From: Sphingomonas sp. NBWT7 | GTDB taxonomy: Bacteria; Pseudomonadota; Alphaproteobacteria; Sphingomonadales; Sphingomonadaceae | Direction of reading: 5' to 3' | Length of the DNA: 64,000 nucleotides | Assembly: GCF_014217605.1 (NCBI RefSeq) | Contig: NZ_CP043639.1 | Span: forward strand, 2,627,501 to 2,691,500 | Shown: one piece after another, positions 25,048 through 35,700 of the stretch | Layout of the letters: each line of letters starts with the position of its first letter | Numbering within the stretch: position 1 is the first letter of the stretch | Notes under the pieces: model-generated | Databases searched by the model: none | What the model was told of the DNA's origin: nothing | What the model saw: only the letters and a program-made list of their open reading frames with translations | Position numbers and translations under genes: made by a program

Positions 25048-26889
25048 TCAGGCGGCAAGCATCCGCTCGCTCACCATCCGTTCGAGGATGGTGAGCGGCA
25101 TCGCGCCGTCGCGCAGCACCGCGTGGAAGGCGCGCGGATCGAACGCTGCGCCCTGCTTCTTCTTCACCGCGTCGCGCAGGCGCACCCAGACGGTGTGGCC
25201 GATCTTGTAGCTGCACGCCTGGCCCGGCCAGACGGTGTAGCGATCGATCTCGTTCTGGCTGCGGCCGCGTGCGATGCCGGTGGTGGCAATGAAGTAATCG
25301 GTCGCCTTCTCGCGGCTCCAGCGCTTGTGGTGCATGCCGGAGTCGACGACCAGCCGCGTCGCGCGGAACAGCAGCGACTGGAGATAGCCGACCTGGCCGA
25401 GGGGATCGCCCTCGTACATGCCCATCTCGTCCGCTAGCTGTTCAGAATAGAGCGCCCAGCCTTCGGTATAGCCGCTGAAGCCGCCGCGGCGGCGGATCAG
25501 CGGAATGTCCTGCGATTCGAGCGCGGTCATCACCTGCAGATGGTGGCCGGGCACCGCCTCGTGGTGCGTCAGCGTGGCGAGGCCGAACTTGGGCCGATCG
25601 AAACTGTCGCGCAGGTTGATGTAGTAGATGCCGGGGCGCGAGCCATCGAGCGCGGCGTTCTGGTAATAGCCGCCCGGCGCGCCCGCCTCGATCGACTTGG
25701 GTACGCGGCGCACCTCTACCGGGGCCTTGGGCAGCGTGGCGAATTGTTCGGGCAGGCGCTTCTGCATCGCGATGACCTGCGCGTTCAGCTGCGCGATCAG
25801 CTGCTCCTTGCCGGCGTCGGTATTCGGATAGACCTGATCAGGGCGCTTGTTGAGTGCGACGAGCCGCTCGCCGACGCTGCCTTGCGTCATCCCCTGCGCC
25901 TTGAGGATGCCGTCGATCCGCGCGGTGATCTCGGCGACCTGCGCGAGGCCGAGGCGGTGCACTTCCTCACCCGGCATCGCGACGGTGGTCGCCGCCTCGA
26001 CCGCGGCGGCGTAATAGGCCTCGCCGTCGGGCAGGCGCCAGACGCCCGCGTCGTGGCTCGCCTTGCCACGCAGCTCGGTGACGAGCGCGCGCTGGCGATC
26101 GAGCGCGGGGAAGACCTGCTCGGTCATGATCGCGGTTGCCTGCTGTACGCGATCGGCGGGGAGGTTGGCGGCCTTGAGCTTCGCGGCGAGCGCGGTGACG
26201 GGCACTGTCTGCGCGGCGGGCTGGTCGCGCAGGGATCCCATCAGCTTGAGCGTGGTATCGAGGATGTAGTCGGGCGCGAACACGCCGCGCGCGGCATCGG
26301 CGCGCTGGCGCTCGCTGTCCTGATCGATCGCGGTGGCGAAGGCGGCGACGCGCGCCAGATAGGCGTCGGCATCGGCCGCGGACTTGATCGAATGCTGCGC
26401 CTCAAGGAAATCGGGCGTGTCACGGTACGCGCCGGTGAGCTGCGTCAGCACATAGGGCGCGAACCGCCCCATGCTGGCGCCGTAGGTGAAGCGTTCCGCG
26501 CCGGCGATGCCGCGCTGAAGCTGATAGGAGACGACTTCATAGTCAATCTTCGCCGCCGGCGAGAGCGTGGCGGGGTTGATCGCGCGCAGTTCGGCGAGCT
26601 CGCGCTTCGAGCGGGCGAGATCGTCGGCGACGCCTTTTGCCGACCCATCGTTGAGCTTGGATTTCAGCGCGGCGCGCGCGCCCGTGTCGAGGCCGAGCGC
26701 GGTAGCGCCTTCCGGATTTTCCGCGACACGGTCGTAGAAAAAGCGATCGAGCAGCGCGTGGAGGCGCGCGTCGGCCGGATTGGCGATGCCGGGCTTGGTA
26801 TTTGCCTGGGCGGCCGTCTGCGCGGCGGCGGGGAGGGCGGCGGTCAGCGCGGCGGCGCCGGTGCTGCCGAGGAAGGTGCGACGATCCAT
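25048..26889 (-). CDS. DUF885 family protein (predicted exported metallopeptidase-like)
   Basis: 613 residues. The N-terminus MDRRTFLGSTGAAALTAAL looks like a Tat-type signal, so the protein is exported. The hallmark HHEAVPGHHLQ lies near residue 443; it is an HExxxGHH variant of a gluzincin zinc motif. The downstream EGWALYSEQLADEMG would provide the third ligand. DUF885 proteins are common in sphingomonads and are thought to be peptidases; substrates are unknown. AAGGACA precedes the ATG. Spacing suggests co-orientation with the upstream amidohydrolase, but a hairpin separates them. Confidence 0.85.
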   Translation of the reverse strand: MDRRTFLGSTGAAALTAALPAAAQTAAQANTKPGIANPADARLHALLDRFFYDRVAENPEGATALGLDTGARAALKSKLNDGSAKGVADDLARSKRELAELRAINPATLSPAAKIDYEVVSYQLQRGIAGAERFTYGASMGRFAPYVLTQLTGAYRDTPDFLEAQHSIKSAADADAYLARVAAFATAIDQDSERQRADAARGVFAPDYILDTTLKLMGSLRDQPAAQTVPVTALAAKLKAANLPADRVQQATAIMTEQVFPALDRQRALVTELRGKASHDAGVWRLPDGEAYYAAAVEAATTVAMPGEEVHRLGLAQVAEITARIDGILKAQGMTQGSVGERLVALNKRPDQVYPNTDAGKEQLIAQLNAQVIAMQKRLPEQFATLPKAPVEVRRVPKSIEAGAPGGYYQNAALDGSRPGIYYINLRDSFDRPKFGLATLTHHEAVPGHHLQVMTALESQDIPLIRRRGGFSGYTEGWALYSEQLADEMGMYEGDPLGQVGYLQSLLFRATRLVVDSGMHHKRWSREKATDYFIATTGIARGRSQNEIDRYTVWPGQACSYKIGHTVWVRLRDAVKKKQGAAFDPRAFHAVLRDGAMPLTILERMVSERMLAA

Positions 26890-26955
26890 GATATTTTGTC
26901 CTTATGCGATCTTGGCGCGGTTCGTCCGCAGGACGGGCTGAACCGCGACTGAAGT

Positions 26956-26986
26956 GTCGTCCCGGCGGCCGTAGCCGGGGGACGAC
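26956..26986 (-). terminator. Hairpin after the propeller-amidohydrolase gene
   Basis: GTCGTCC pairs with GGACGAC, extended by CGGC/GCCG with a small bulge. It lies 42 bases past the minus-strand amidohydrolase stop and before the DUF885 start. There is no T-tract. Confidence 0.4.
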
Positions 26987-27028
26987 GCGTGGCTATGTCC
27001 GACGCGCCGCGCCGGTACGCGTGGCGGC

Positions 27029-30000
27029 TCAGTTCGTTGGCGTTTCCCAGAAATATGCGCCGCGCTTCGCGGTGCCGGTCGTGACCTCGTCGAGCGTCTT
27101 CGCATCGTAGAGGCGTCCGCCGAGCATCACCTGGCGCACCTTGTCGCTGTTGCGGATGTCGGCGGTGGGATCGGCATCGAGCACGACGAGGTCGGCGAGC
27201 TTGCCGGCCTCGAGCGAGCCGATGTCGCGCGCCATGCCGAGCGATTGCGCGGAAACGATCGTTCCCGCGCGCAATGCCTCGACCGGCGTCATCCCGCCGC
27301 GCACGAACGACCAGAGTTCCCAGTGCGCGCCGATGCCCGCCTGCTGGCCGTGCGCGCCGATCGAGACGAGCACGCCCTTCTTGGCAAGCTTGTTCGCCTC
27401 GCGCGCATTGTCGTCATCGACAAAATTGTCGTCCGGCGCCTTGATGCGGCGGGCGTTGTCGGCAAGCAGGCGCGTCGGCGGGGTGTGCGCCTTCAGCAGC
27501 GGGTGCGCGAAGACGTCGGTCGCCTGCCGCCAGTACGGGTCACCGGCGAGCCCGCCATAGCTGACCACCAGCGTGGGCGTATAATTCGTCTTCGACGCGG
27601 CGAAGAATTGCAGCACGTCGTCGTAGAAGGTTTCGAGCGGGATGTTGTGCTCCAGCGTCGAATTGCCGTCGGCGATGTGGGTGATGTCGAGCCCGTAGAG
27701 CGAGCCGCCTTCCGCCACGACCTGCATGTTCTCGCGCCGCGCGGCCTCGGTCACCTGCTGACGTTGATCGCGGCGCGGCTGGTTGTAGTTCTTCACGCTA
27801 TGGCCGCCCTGCGCCTTCAGCCGGCGGACGTGCGCCAGCGCATCGTCGAGGCTGTCGATCTGCGCGTACACGTCGGCCGCCTTGGCGCCGTACACCACCT
27901 TGCCGGTCGAGAAGATGCGCGGCGCGAGGATCAGCCCGGCGCGCTGATATTCAGACGCGGTGAAGATCTCGCTCGAGCGGTTCGACGGATCGTGGATCGT
28001 CGTCGTGCCGAGCGCGAGGTTCTGCAACATCGACCAGTTGCGCTGCGGCACCAGCTCATCGCTGCCCGCGGGGCCGTGCGCGTGCGCGTCGATCAGCCCG
28101 GGGATGATCGTCTTGCCGGCGGCGTCGATCGTCGTCGCACCGGCGGGGATGGTGGTGGAGGCGCGCGGGCCGACCGCGACGATGCGATCGCCGCGGATCA
28201 CGATCACGCCGTCCTCGACGATCCCGCCGTCCGCCGCCGCCGGCCCGGCCATCGTCACCAGCTTCGCGCCGGTGATCGCGAGCGTCGCATTCGGCTTGGC
28301 CGCGGTTTCATCCATCGCGAGCGATACGCCGCTCGCGGGCGGGGTGAACGACGGCGCGCCGTCGCTGCGCGGCGCATCGGCGAAGAGCCGCACGGTCTCG
28401 ACGGTGTAGAGTGTCGGCCCGAGGCTCCAGTGCAGCCGCGTGCCGTCGTTCGACCAGTTGATGTAATCCGCGCCGCCTGCGCTCACCTTGGTCACCGGCA
28501 GCGCTTTCGCATCGGGCGACAGGCCGACCGACTGGCCGCCGGGCATCAGCGGCACCACGTAAGCCGCGTAATTCTGGCGGAACGCGACGTACTCGCCGGT
28601 CGGCGAGACGATGTAATCGGTCGCGAGCTCGCCGCCGGCATGGACGCGCTTCGCCTCGCCCGACAGATCGGTGCTGACGAGCTGGCGCACCGATTTGCCG
28701 TCCTTGCGCTCGTCCTCGAGCATGAACAGGCGGTCGTTTGCGGCACCGAATTGCGGCGCCGCCGCTCCGCGCGCGACGCGGGTGATCGCGCCGCCCGTCG
28801 CGGCGATGCGATAGACGCCGGGATCTTCCGACCATTTCGAGCTGGTGAGGCCGCCGGCGCCGGTGCGCTCGAATACGATCGTCTTGCCGTCGGGCGAGAA
28901 GCGCGGGCGCGCATAATGGCCGGGCTGGGTCGTCACGTCGCGCGGGTTCCCGCCGCCGGCGGCAACGGTCCGCAGCCGGCCGAGCCCGTCGTCGGTCCAG
29001 CTGACGAAGACGAGGTTCTTGCCGTCACGCGACCAGCTGGGGAACAGTTCGAACCCGTCGTCGCCGCGCGTCAGCCGGCGCGGCGCGCCGCCCGCGAGTG
29101 GTTTCAACCACAGCTTGCCGAGCGTTTCGAACACCACCTGCCGCCCGTCGGGGGAGACGCTGGCGAAGCGCGGCATCGCGGTGATGAAGCGATCGGGCGC
29201 GACCGCGATCTGCGGATGCGGCCCGTCGATCACCCCGCGCGTGTCGTTGATTGCGAAGGGGATCTCGCGCGCGTTGGAGCCATCGGCGTCGATGCGGCGG
29301 ATTTTGCCCTTCGCCCAGAAGACGAGGCCCTGGCTGTCGGGCAGCCACGCCATGTTGGGATAGACGCCGGTGACCGCCCAGGTTTCCTGCACGTCCTGGT
29401 CGAGATCGTCGTAGATCTTGCGCTCCTCGCCCGAGGCGAGATCCTTGACGTAGAGCTTCGAGCGCGTCGCCTCGCGGCGGACGAAGGCGATCTTGCGGCC
29501 GTCGGGCGAGGGGGTGGGGCGCACCGCGCCGCCCGCGCCGGTCACCGCCTTGGTCACCTCGCCGGTCTCGAGATCGTAGCGCTCGATGTCGAACAGATCG
29601 GTGTTCGAATCCTGCGCATATTCGAAGATCGGGCCGGGGGTGACGTTGCGCGTGTAGAAGACTGACTTGCCGTCGGCGGCGTAGATCGGCTCGCCGAGTT
29701 CCTTTTGGTGCGTCTCGTTCGGGCGCTTGACCAGCACGACGCCGGCGCCGCCCGAGACGTGGTACATCCACACCTCGCCGGTGCCCAATGAGCGGCCGGT
29801 GGTGAAATGCTTCTTGGCGACGATGAAGCGGCCGTCCTTGCTCCAGCTCGGCTGGTTCAAGAGGCGGAAGTCTTCCTTCGTCACCTGCCGCTTGTCGCTG
29901 CCGTCGACGTTCATCACCCAGATGTTGTCGCCGCCGCCGCGATCGGAGGTGAAGGCGATGCGGCGCCCTTCGGGCGAGAAGCGCGGCTGCACTTCATAGG

Positions 30001-30436
30001 CGAGACCCTCGGCGATGCGCGTCGGCGTGCCGCCGGCGATCGGCATCGTGTAGATGTCGCCGAGCAGCGTGAAGGCGAGCGTGCGGCCGTCGGGGCTGAC
30101 GTCGACATCCATCCAGCTGCCCTCGCTGGTGCGGATCGGCACCTGGCGGACGGTGGCGCCGGCGGGGGCGTTGACGTTCCACTTCGTTGGCTTGCCGGGC
30201 GTGGCCGCGTCGACGGCGGCGGGAGCTGGGGCGCTGGCGGGGGTGGGAGCAGCGGCCGGGGCGGAAGCGGGTGAAGGCGTGGGCAGCGTGTCGCGCGGCG
30301 GGGCCTGCTGCACGCTGCGATCCTCGGGCGCCTGCGTTTGCGCGGGTGTTGGCTGGACCGGCGCGGCGACCTGCGCGGGCGCGCCGTGCGCGGCGAGGGC
30401 CGTGAGGGAGACGAGCGACGCCGCGTAGAACTTCAT
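27029..30436 (-). CDS. Exported TolB-like propeller/amidohydrolase fusion protein
   Basis: 1,135 residues. A signal peptide (about 1-21) is followed by a Pro/Ala/Gln-rich linker (about 22-80), then repeated WD40/PD40 blades of the form SPDGRTLAF, SPEGRRIAFTSDR, SPDGRKIAF (about 100-700), and a C-terminal metal-dependent amidohydrolase. That domain begins GKTIIPGLIDAHAHG near residue 780 and ends GSLEAGKLADLVVLDADP. HAHG supplies two metal ligands; further histidines lie in ITHIADGNSTLEHN and VSIGAHGQQ. The family is periplasmic, with the propeller presumably guiding peptide or cyclic-amide substrates. The ATG has GGGGG five bases upstream. Confidence 0.88.
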   Translation of the reverse strand: MKFYAASLVSLTALAAHGAPAQVAAPVQPTPAQTQAPEDRSVQQAPPRDTLPTPSPASAPAAAPTPASAPAPAAVDAATPGKPTKWNVNAPAGATVRQVPIRTSEGSWMDVDVSPDGRTLAFTLLGDIYTMPIAGGTPTRIAEGLAYEVQPRFSPEGRRIAFTSDRGGGDNIWVMNVDGSDKRQVTKEDFRLLNQPSWSKDGRFIVAKKHFTTGRSLGTGEVWMYHVSGGAGVVLVKRPNETHQKELGEPIYAADGKSVFYTRNVTPGPIFEYAQDSNTDLFDIERYDLETGEVTKAVTGAGGAVRPTPSPDGRKIAFVRREATRSKLYVKDLASGEERKIYDDLDQDVQETWAVTGVYPNMAWLPDSQGLVFWAKGKIRRIDADGSNAREIPFAINDTRGVIDGPHPQIAVAPDRFITAMPRFASVSPDGRQVVFETLGKLWLKPLAGGAPRRLTRGDDGFELFPSWSRDGKNLVFVSWTDDGLGRLRTVAAGGGNPRDVTTQPGHYARPRFSPDGKTIVFERTGAGGLTSSKWSEDPGVYRIAATGGAITRVARGAAAPQFGAANDRLFMLEDERKDGKSVRQLVSTDLSGEAKRVHAGGELATDYIVSPTGEYVAFRQNYAAYVVPLMPGGQSVGLSPDAKALPVTKVSAGGADYINWSNDGTRLHWSLGPTLYTVETVRLFADAPRSDGAPSFTPPASGVSLAMDETAAKPNATLAITGAKLVTMAGPAAADGGIVEDGVIVIRGDRIVAVGPRASTTIPAGATTIDAAGKTIIPGLIDAHAHGPAGSDELVPQRNWSMLQNLALGTTTIHDPSNRSSEIFTASEYQRAGLILAPRIFSTGKVVYGAKAADVYAQIDSLDDALAHVRRLKAQGGHSVKNYNQPRRDQRQQVTEAARRENMQVVAEGGSLYGLDITHIADGNSTLEHNIPLETFYDDVLQFFAASKTNYTPTLVVSYGGLAGDPYWRQATDVFAHPLLKAHTPPTRLLADNARRIKAPDDNFVDDDNAREANKLAKKGVLVSIGAHGQQAGIGAHWELWSFVRGGMTPVEALRAGTIVSAQSLGMARDIGSLEAGKLADLVVLDADPTADIRNSDKVRQVMLGGRLYDAKTLDEVTTGTAKRGAYFWETPTN

Positions 30437-30556
30437 GAAAACCCCCAGGAAACGGCCGACGCAAAGAACGGCAAGAAGATTGCCCTACTATGCGCCGCGC
30501 GCGGCGGGTGGCAAGGCACGCGCGACGAGCCGAACGGCCGCGAGCGGGGGGGGATG

Positions 30557-31660
30557 ATGGACGAGCGTTGCGTGCTGATTGCGGGGGCAAGCGGGGTGAT
30601 CGGGCAATCCGCGGTGGCGCGCTTCGCCGCCGACGGCTGGCGCATCCTCGCGGTGTCGCGCCGCGCGCCCGACGTCGATGCGGGTGTGGCGTACGAGCAC
30701 GTGCCGCTCGATCTGACCGACGCGGACGCGTGCCGCGCGGCGGCGGCAGGGTTCGCGGGGGTGACGCACGTCGTCTACGCCGCGCTGTACGAGAAGCCGG
30801 GGCTGTACGCGGGCTGGTTCGAGGCGGACCAGATGGAAACCAACCTCGCGATGCTGCGCAACCTGATGGAGCCGCTGCTCGCCGCGGCGCGCGGGCTGCG
30901 GCACGTCAGCGTGTTCCAGGGCACCAAGGCCTATGGCGCGCACCTCCACTCGATCGCGCTGCCGGCGAAGGAGGATCGGCCGCGCGATCCGCACGCGAAC
31001 TTCTACTGGCTGCAGGAGGATTGGCTGCGTGAGCGGCGAGCGGGCGCCGACTGGGGGCTGACGATCTGGCGGCCACAGGTGGTGTTCGGCGGCGCGACGG
31101 GCGTGGCGATGAACATCGTGCCCGTGCTCGGCGCCTATGCCGCGATCTGCCGCGAGCTTGGGCTACCGCTCGCCTATCCCGGGCGGGCGGGCGGGGTCAG
31201 CGAGGCGGTCGACGCCGATCTGATCGCCGATGCGCTCGCCTGGGCGGCGGATGCACCGGCGGCGGCGGACGAAACGTACAACATCACCAACGGCGACGTC
31301 TTCACCTGGGCCGATGCGTGGCCGGGGATTGCGCAGGCGGTGGGGCTGGAGGCGGCGTACGGCGCGCCGTTCGCGCTGGTCGACCTCCTGCTGGAACACG
31401 AGGCGGTGTGGGATCGGCTGGTTGCGCGCCACGGTCTGCGCGCGACGCCGCTGCGCGCGCTGCTCGGCGAATCGCATCATTACGCCGACCTGCTGTTCGG
31501 CGTGCACGCGCCCGATCATGCCGCACGCGCGCCAGTGCTGGTGAGCACGATCAAGCTGCGCCAGGCGGGGTTCGGCGCGTGCACCGATACCGACGCGATG
31601 TTCGCCAAGTGGCTGGCGCGGCTGGCCGAGCGGCGGATCGTGCCGCCGCCCGGCGCTTGA
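30557..31660 (+). CDS. SDR family protein, progesterone 5-beta-reductase (PRISE)-like
   Basis: 367-residue extended SDR. GASGVIGQSA (about 9-18) is the dinucleotide-binding loop. The lysine in FQGTKAYG and a following tyrosine match the atypical catalytic arrangement of PRISE/iridoid-synthase enzymes, which reduce enone double bonds with NADPH. FYWLQEDW and LTIWRPQVVFGG are typical of that group. ATG 30557 is used because a purine run ends just upstream; the adjacent ATG 30554 is possible. It is convergent with the MDR gene with three bases between stops. The substrate is unknown. Confidence 0.82.
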   Translation: MDERCVLIAGASGVIGQSAVARFAADGWRILAVSRRAPDVDAGVAYEHVPLDLTDADACRAAAAGFAGVTHVVYAALYEKPGLYAGWFEADQMETNLAMLRNLMEPLLAAARGLRHVSVFQGTKAYGAHLHSIALPAKEDRPRDPHANFYWLQEDWLRERRAGADWGLTIWRPQVVFGGATGVAMNIVPVLGAYAAICRELGLPLAYPGRAGGVSEAVDADLIADALAWAADAPAAADETYNITNGDVFTWADAWPGIAQAVGLEAAYGAPFALVDLLLEHEAVWDRLVARHGLRATPLRALLGESHHYADLLFGVHAPDHAARAPVLVSTIKLRQAGFGACTDTDAMFAKWLARLAERRIVPPPGA

Positions 31661-31663
31661 GCG

Positions 31664-32668
31664 TCAGATATCGAGCACGATCTTGCCGAAATGCTTGCCC
31701 GATTCCTGGTGGCGGAAGGCATCGGCGATCTGTTCGAGCGGGAAGTGGCGGTCGATCACCGGCTTGATCCCGTTGGCCTCGATCGCGCGCACCATGTCCT
31801 GCTGGTGCCGGCGCGCGCCGACGGTGAGGCCGATGATGCGCTGGTTGTTGTGCATCACCATGACCGTCGGCACGTGCCCGCCGACGCCGGCGAGGACGCC
31901 GATCAGCGAGATGTGGCCACCGGTACGCGTCGCGACGATCGACTGCGGCATGGTGCCCGACCCGCCGATCTCGACGACGTGGTCGACGCCGCGCCCGCCG
32001 GTCTTCTCGCGCGCGATCTCGCCCCAATTCTCGTGGCTCTTGTAGTTGATGAGGTGATCGGCGCCCATGCCGCGCAGCCGATCGAGCTTCTCGTCGGACG
32101 AGGAGGTGGCGATGACGGTCGCGCCCGCCGCCTTGGCGAACTGCAATGCGAAGATCGAGACGCCGCCGGTGCCCTGGACGAGCACGGTGTCGCCGCTCTT
32201 CACCTGTCCGTTGACGACCAGCGCGCGCCACGCAGTGAGCCCGGCGCAGGTGAGCGTCGCCGCCTCCGCATCCGAATAGCCGGCGGGGGCGCGGGTGAAG
32301 GCGGTGGCGGCGTTGGTGACATATTCGCGCGCGAAACCGTCCGCCATGTCGCCCGGCACGTCGCCCATCATCGCGCGGTCGGGCTCGCCATCGATCCAGT
32401 GCGGGAAGAAGGTGGAGACGACCTTGTCGCCGACTGCGAATTCGGTGACGTCCTCGCCGATCTCGACCACCTCGCCCGCGCCGTCGGACATCGGCACGCG
32501 GCCGTCGGGGGTAGGGATCATGCCGGCGACGACGGCATAGTCGTGGAAGTTGAGCGAACTGGCGCGCACGCGCACGACGATCTCGTCGCGGCGCGGTGCA
32601 ACGCGCTCGGTTTCGGTGACCTTCAGCCGATCGAGGCCGCCGGGTTTCTCCAACTGGATCGTGCGCAT
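31664..32668 (-). CDS. NAD(P)-dependent MDR oxidoreductase, quinone-reductase/zinc-free ADH type
   Basis: 334 residues. The N-terminal GroES-like fold contains SSLNFHDYAVVAG, MSDGAGEVVEIG, then a Rossmann fold with GTGGVSIFALQFAKAAGA. Zinc ligands are missing, which places it with quinone oxidoreductase/crotonyl-CoA-reductase-like MDRs rather than true alcohol dehydrogenases. GAGGAGAGACG precedes the ATG. It would reduce an enone or quinone using NADPH. It is convergent with the PRISE-like reductase, another enone-reductase type. Confidence 0.87.
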   Translation of the reverse strand: MRTIQLEKPGGLDRLKVTETERVAPRRDEIVVRVRASSLNFHDYAVVAGMIPTPDGRVPMSDGAGEVVEIGEDVTEFAVGDKVVSTFFPHWIDGEPDRAMMGDVPGDMADGFAREYVTNAATAFTRAPAGYSDAEAATLTCAGLTAWRALVVNGQVKSGDTVLVQGTGGVSIFALQFAKAAGATVIATSSSDEKLDRLRGMGADHLINYKSHENWGEIAREKTGGRGVDHVVEIGGSGTMPQSIVATRTGGHISLIGVLAGVGGHVPTVMVMHNNQRIIGLTVGARRHQQDMVRAIEANGIKPVIDRHFPLEQIADAFRHQESGKHFGKIVLDI

Positions 32669-32774
32669 CGTCTCTCCTCGCGTCGGCGCCGTGCGCCGTT
32701 GCGCGCCGGGGTAGGGCGCGGGCGGCGGGCGTGCAACGACAAAGTAAGTCGAAGGGCTTAGATACGGCGCAGTG

Positions 32775-35700
32775 TCAGGCGATCGCCTCGAACAGCTGCT
32801 GCACGCGTTCGAGCCGCGCCGGCGCCTCGGCAATCGGCTCGCGCAGCAGGAAGCGGTCCTTTGCCGCCTCCAGCCCGGCGGCCTTCGCGTCGATCGTGCT
32901 GCCCCGCCGCGGGGTAAGCGCGATCGCCGCGGGGCCGGCATCGATCCGCGCCACGCCGCTGGCGATCGCGGCGGCACGGATGCGCGCGGTGGCGAGCAGC
33001 AATCGCGCTTCGTCTGGCAGCCCGCCGAAGCGGTCCTCGAGCTCGTCCTCGAACGCGTCGAGCGCGCCCTCGTCGGTCAGCCGGGCGAGGCGGGCGTAGA
33101 GCGAAACGCGCAGGTCCACGTCGGGAATCCACGCGTCGGGCAGGCGCCCTTCGAGGCCGAGGTTGAGCTCGGGCGACCAGCGCTCGGCATCCTCGCCGCG
33201 TGCGGCGCGCAGCGCGCCTTCGAGCAATTGCTGGTATAGCGCGACGCCGATCAGCCGCATGTGGCCCGCCTGCGTATCGCCGAGCAGATCGCCCGCACCG
33301 CGCATGTCGAGATCGCGCGCACTGATCGCGAAGCCCGCGCCGAGGCGGTCGAACGCCTCCAGCGTACGTAGCCGCTTCAGCGTTTTCGGCGCGATCGCAT
33401 CGTCGGCGTTGGTGAACAGCAGCACCTGCCCGCGCCGGCTGCCGCGCCCGACGCGCCCGCGCAGCTGGTGCAGCTGCGACAGGCCGAAGCGATCGGCGCG
33501 CATGATCGCCATCGTGTTGGCACGCGGCACGTCGAGCCCAGCCTCGATGATGTTGGTGGCGAGCAGCACGTCGCCGTCGCCGCGCCCGAAGCGCACCATC
33601 GCCTCGTCGATCTCCGCCGCGGGCATCTTGCCGTGCGCCTCGAGCACCTCGAGCTCGGGGACGAGCGTCGCGAGTTCGGCGGCGAGCGGCGCCATGTCCT
33701 CGATCCGCGGCACGACGACGAAGCTCTGCCCGCCGCGGCTCTGCTCGCGCAGCAGCGCGGCGCGCAACGTGTCGGGCGCGTAGCTGCCCACCGCGGTGCG
33801 GATCGGCTGGCGGCGCGCGGGCGGCGTCGCGATGACGGACAATTGCCGCAGCCCGACGAGCGCCGATTGCAGCGTGCGCGGGATCGGCGTGGCGGACAGC
33901 GTCAGCACGTGCCCGGCGGACAGATCGCGCAGCCGCTGCTTGTCCGCCGCGCCGAAGCGCTGCTCCTCGTCGATGATGACGAGCGCGAGATCGTGATAGG
34001 CGATGCCCTTGGCGGCCACTGCGCCGGTGCCGACGACGACGTGGATCGAGCCGTCATTCAGCCCCGCCTTCACCTGCTTCTTCTCCGCCGCGGAGGACAG
34101 GCGCGAGAGGCCGGCGACGACGATCCCCGTGCCCTCGAATCGCTCGGTGAACTCCTCGATATGCTGGCGGGCGAGCACGGTGGTGGGGGCGGCGAGTGCG
34201 ACCTGCTTGCCGGCGAGCGCGGCAAGCGCGGCGGCGCGCAGCGCGACCTCGGTCTTGCCGAAACCGACGTCGCCGACGATCAGCCGGTCCATCGGGCGGC
34301 CCGAGGCGAGATCGGCACGCACGGCGTCGATCGCGGCGAGCTGATCGGCGGTCTCGCTATAGGGGAAGCCTGCGGCGAAGCGTTCGTAGGCGGCGGTATC
34401 GGGATCGAGGACGGGCGCGGTGCGCGTCGCGCGTTCCGCCGCGAGCGCCGTCAGCTGCCGTGCGCTCTCCGCGATCGCGACGTCGATCTCGGCGCGGCGC
34501 TTCTGCCAGCTCGATCCGTCGAGCTTGTCGAGCGTGACGGCATCTTCTTCCGCGCCGTAGCGCCACAGCCGGTCCGCCTCCGCCACGGGGACGAGGCGCA
34601 CCGCATCGGCGGCGTAGACGAGCTTGATCGCCTCGCCCCCGCCCTGCGCCTCGGGCAAGGCCTCGAGCCCGGCGACCTGGCCGATGCCGTGATCCTCGTG
34701 GATGACGAGATCGCCGACGCGGATCTCGGTCGCCTGCGCGAACACCGGCTCGGCGACGTGCTGAACGCCGTCGTCGCGCTCGGCGCGGCTGCCGAGCAGA
34801 TCGGCGGCGGCGACCGCGAGCACGCCGTCGCGGCGGAAGCCACGATCGGCGGTCATGGTCAGCGTGACGAAGCTGCCGGATTTGGCGCGGAGCGCATCGG
34901 CCCAGGAGGAAACGGCGGTCGCTTCCACCTTGAGGACGTTGGCGGCGCGGCGCGTCAGGTAGCGCAGATCGCGCGCGGTGCCGATCAGCACGACGCGCTG
35001 CTTCGCCTCAAGCGCGGCGCGCCCCTCCTTGCCGAACGCGCGTAGGGGGGCGGCGCCCTCGACGAAGCGCGGCGGCGGATCGCCGGCGCGGGTCGCGTCG
35101 ATCCGCTCACGCGTCGCCAGCGCCGCCTTCCACTGCTCTGCATCGAGCAGATCGCGCAGCGCGCGCTTGGGGCGGCGGCGCGCGATATCGGCGGCGAGCG
35201 CGAGCACGCGGCGGCGGCGATCCTCCGCCGCCGCGCCGATCACCAGCCGCGCGCCGGGCAGGTGATCGATCAGTGCGACACGCTCCTTTCCGAGCGGCGG
35301 TTCTGCGACGCGGCCGAGTTCCTGCCGCTCGATCTCGCCCACGCTGCGCTGATCGGCGGGATCGTAGCAGCGAATCGCCGCCACCTTGCCGTCGTCCGCC
35401 TCGATGCGCAGCGGACGCCGCGCGTCGGCAGGAAATACGTCGAGCACCTGGCCGCGCAACGCGATCTCGCCCGGCTCGTCGACGCGCTCGTCGGCGACAT
35501 AGCCGAGCTCAGTCAGCTTCTCGAACAGTGCCGGAAGGTCGATCGGCTTGCCGAGCGCGACCACCGGCGGCTCGGCGGCGAATTCGGCAGGCGGGGGATA
35601 GGCCCGCGCGAGCGCCTCGCCCGTCGTGATGAGCGCGATTCGCGGCCGCTTCCTGCGCGCCAGCAGCGTGTGGAGCTGGCGCAAAGCCGAAGCGCGCTGG

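Noticed and set aside
25540..26952. 470-codon plus-strand frame opposite the DUF885 gene
   Set aside because: Antisense composition without recognisable domains; the minus-strand protein has clear family motifs.
30338..30556. Longer N-terminus for the PRISE-like gene beginning at 30338
   Set aside because: The extension would overlap the start of the divergent amidohydrolase gene and precedes the universal GASGVIG loop by more than 70 residues.
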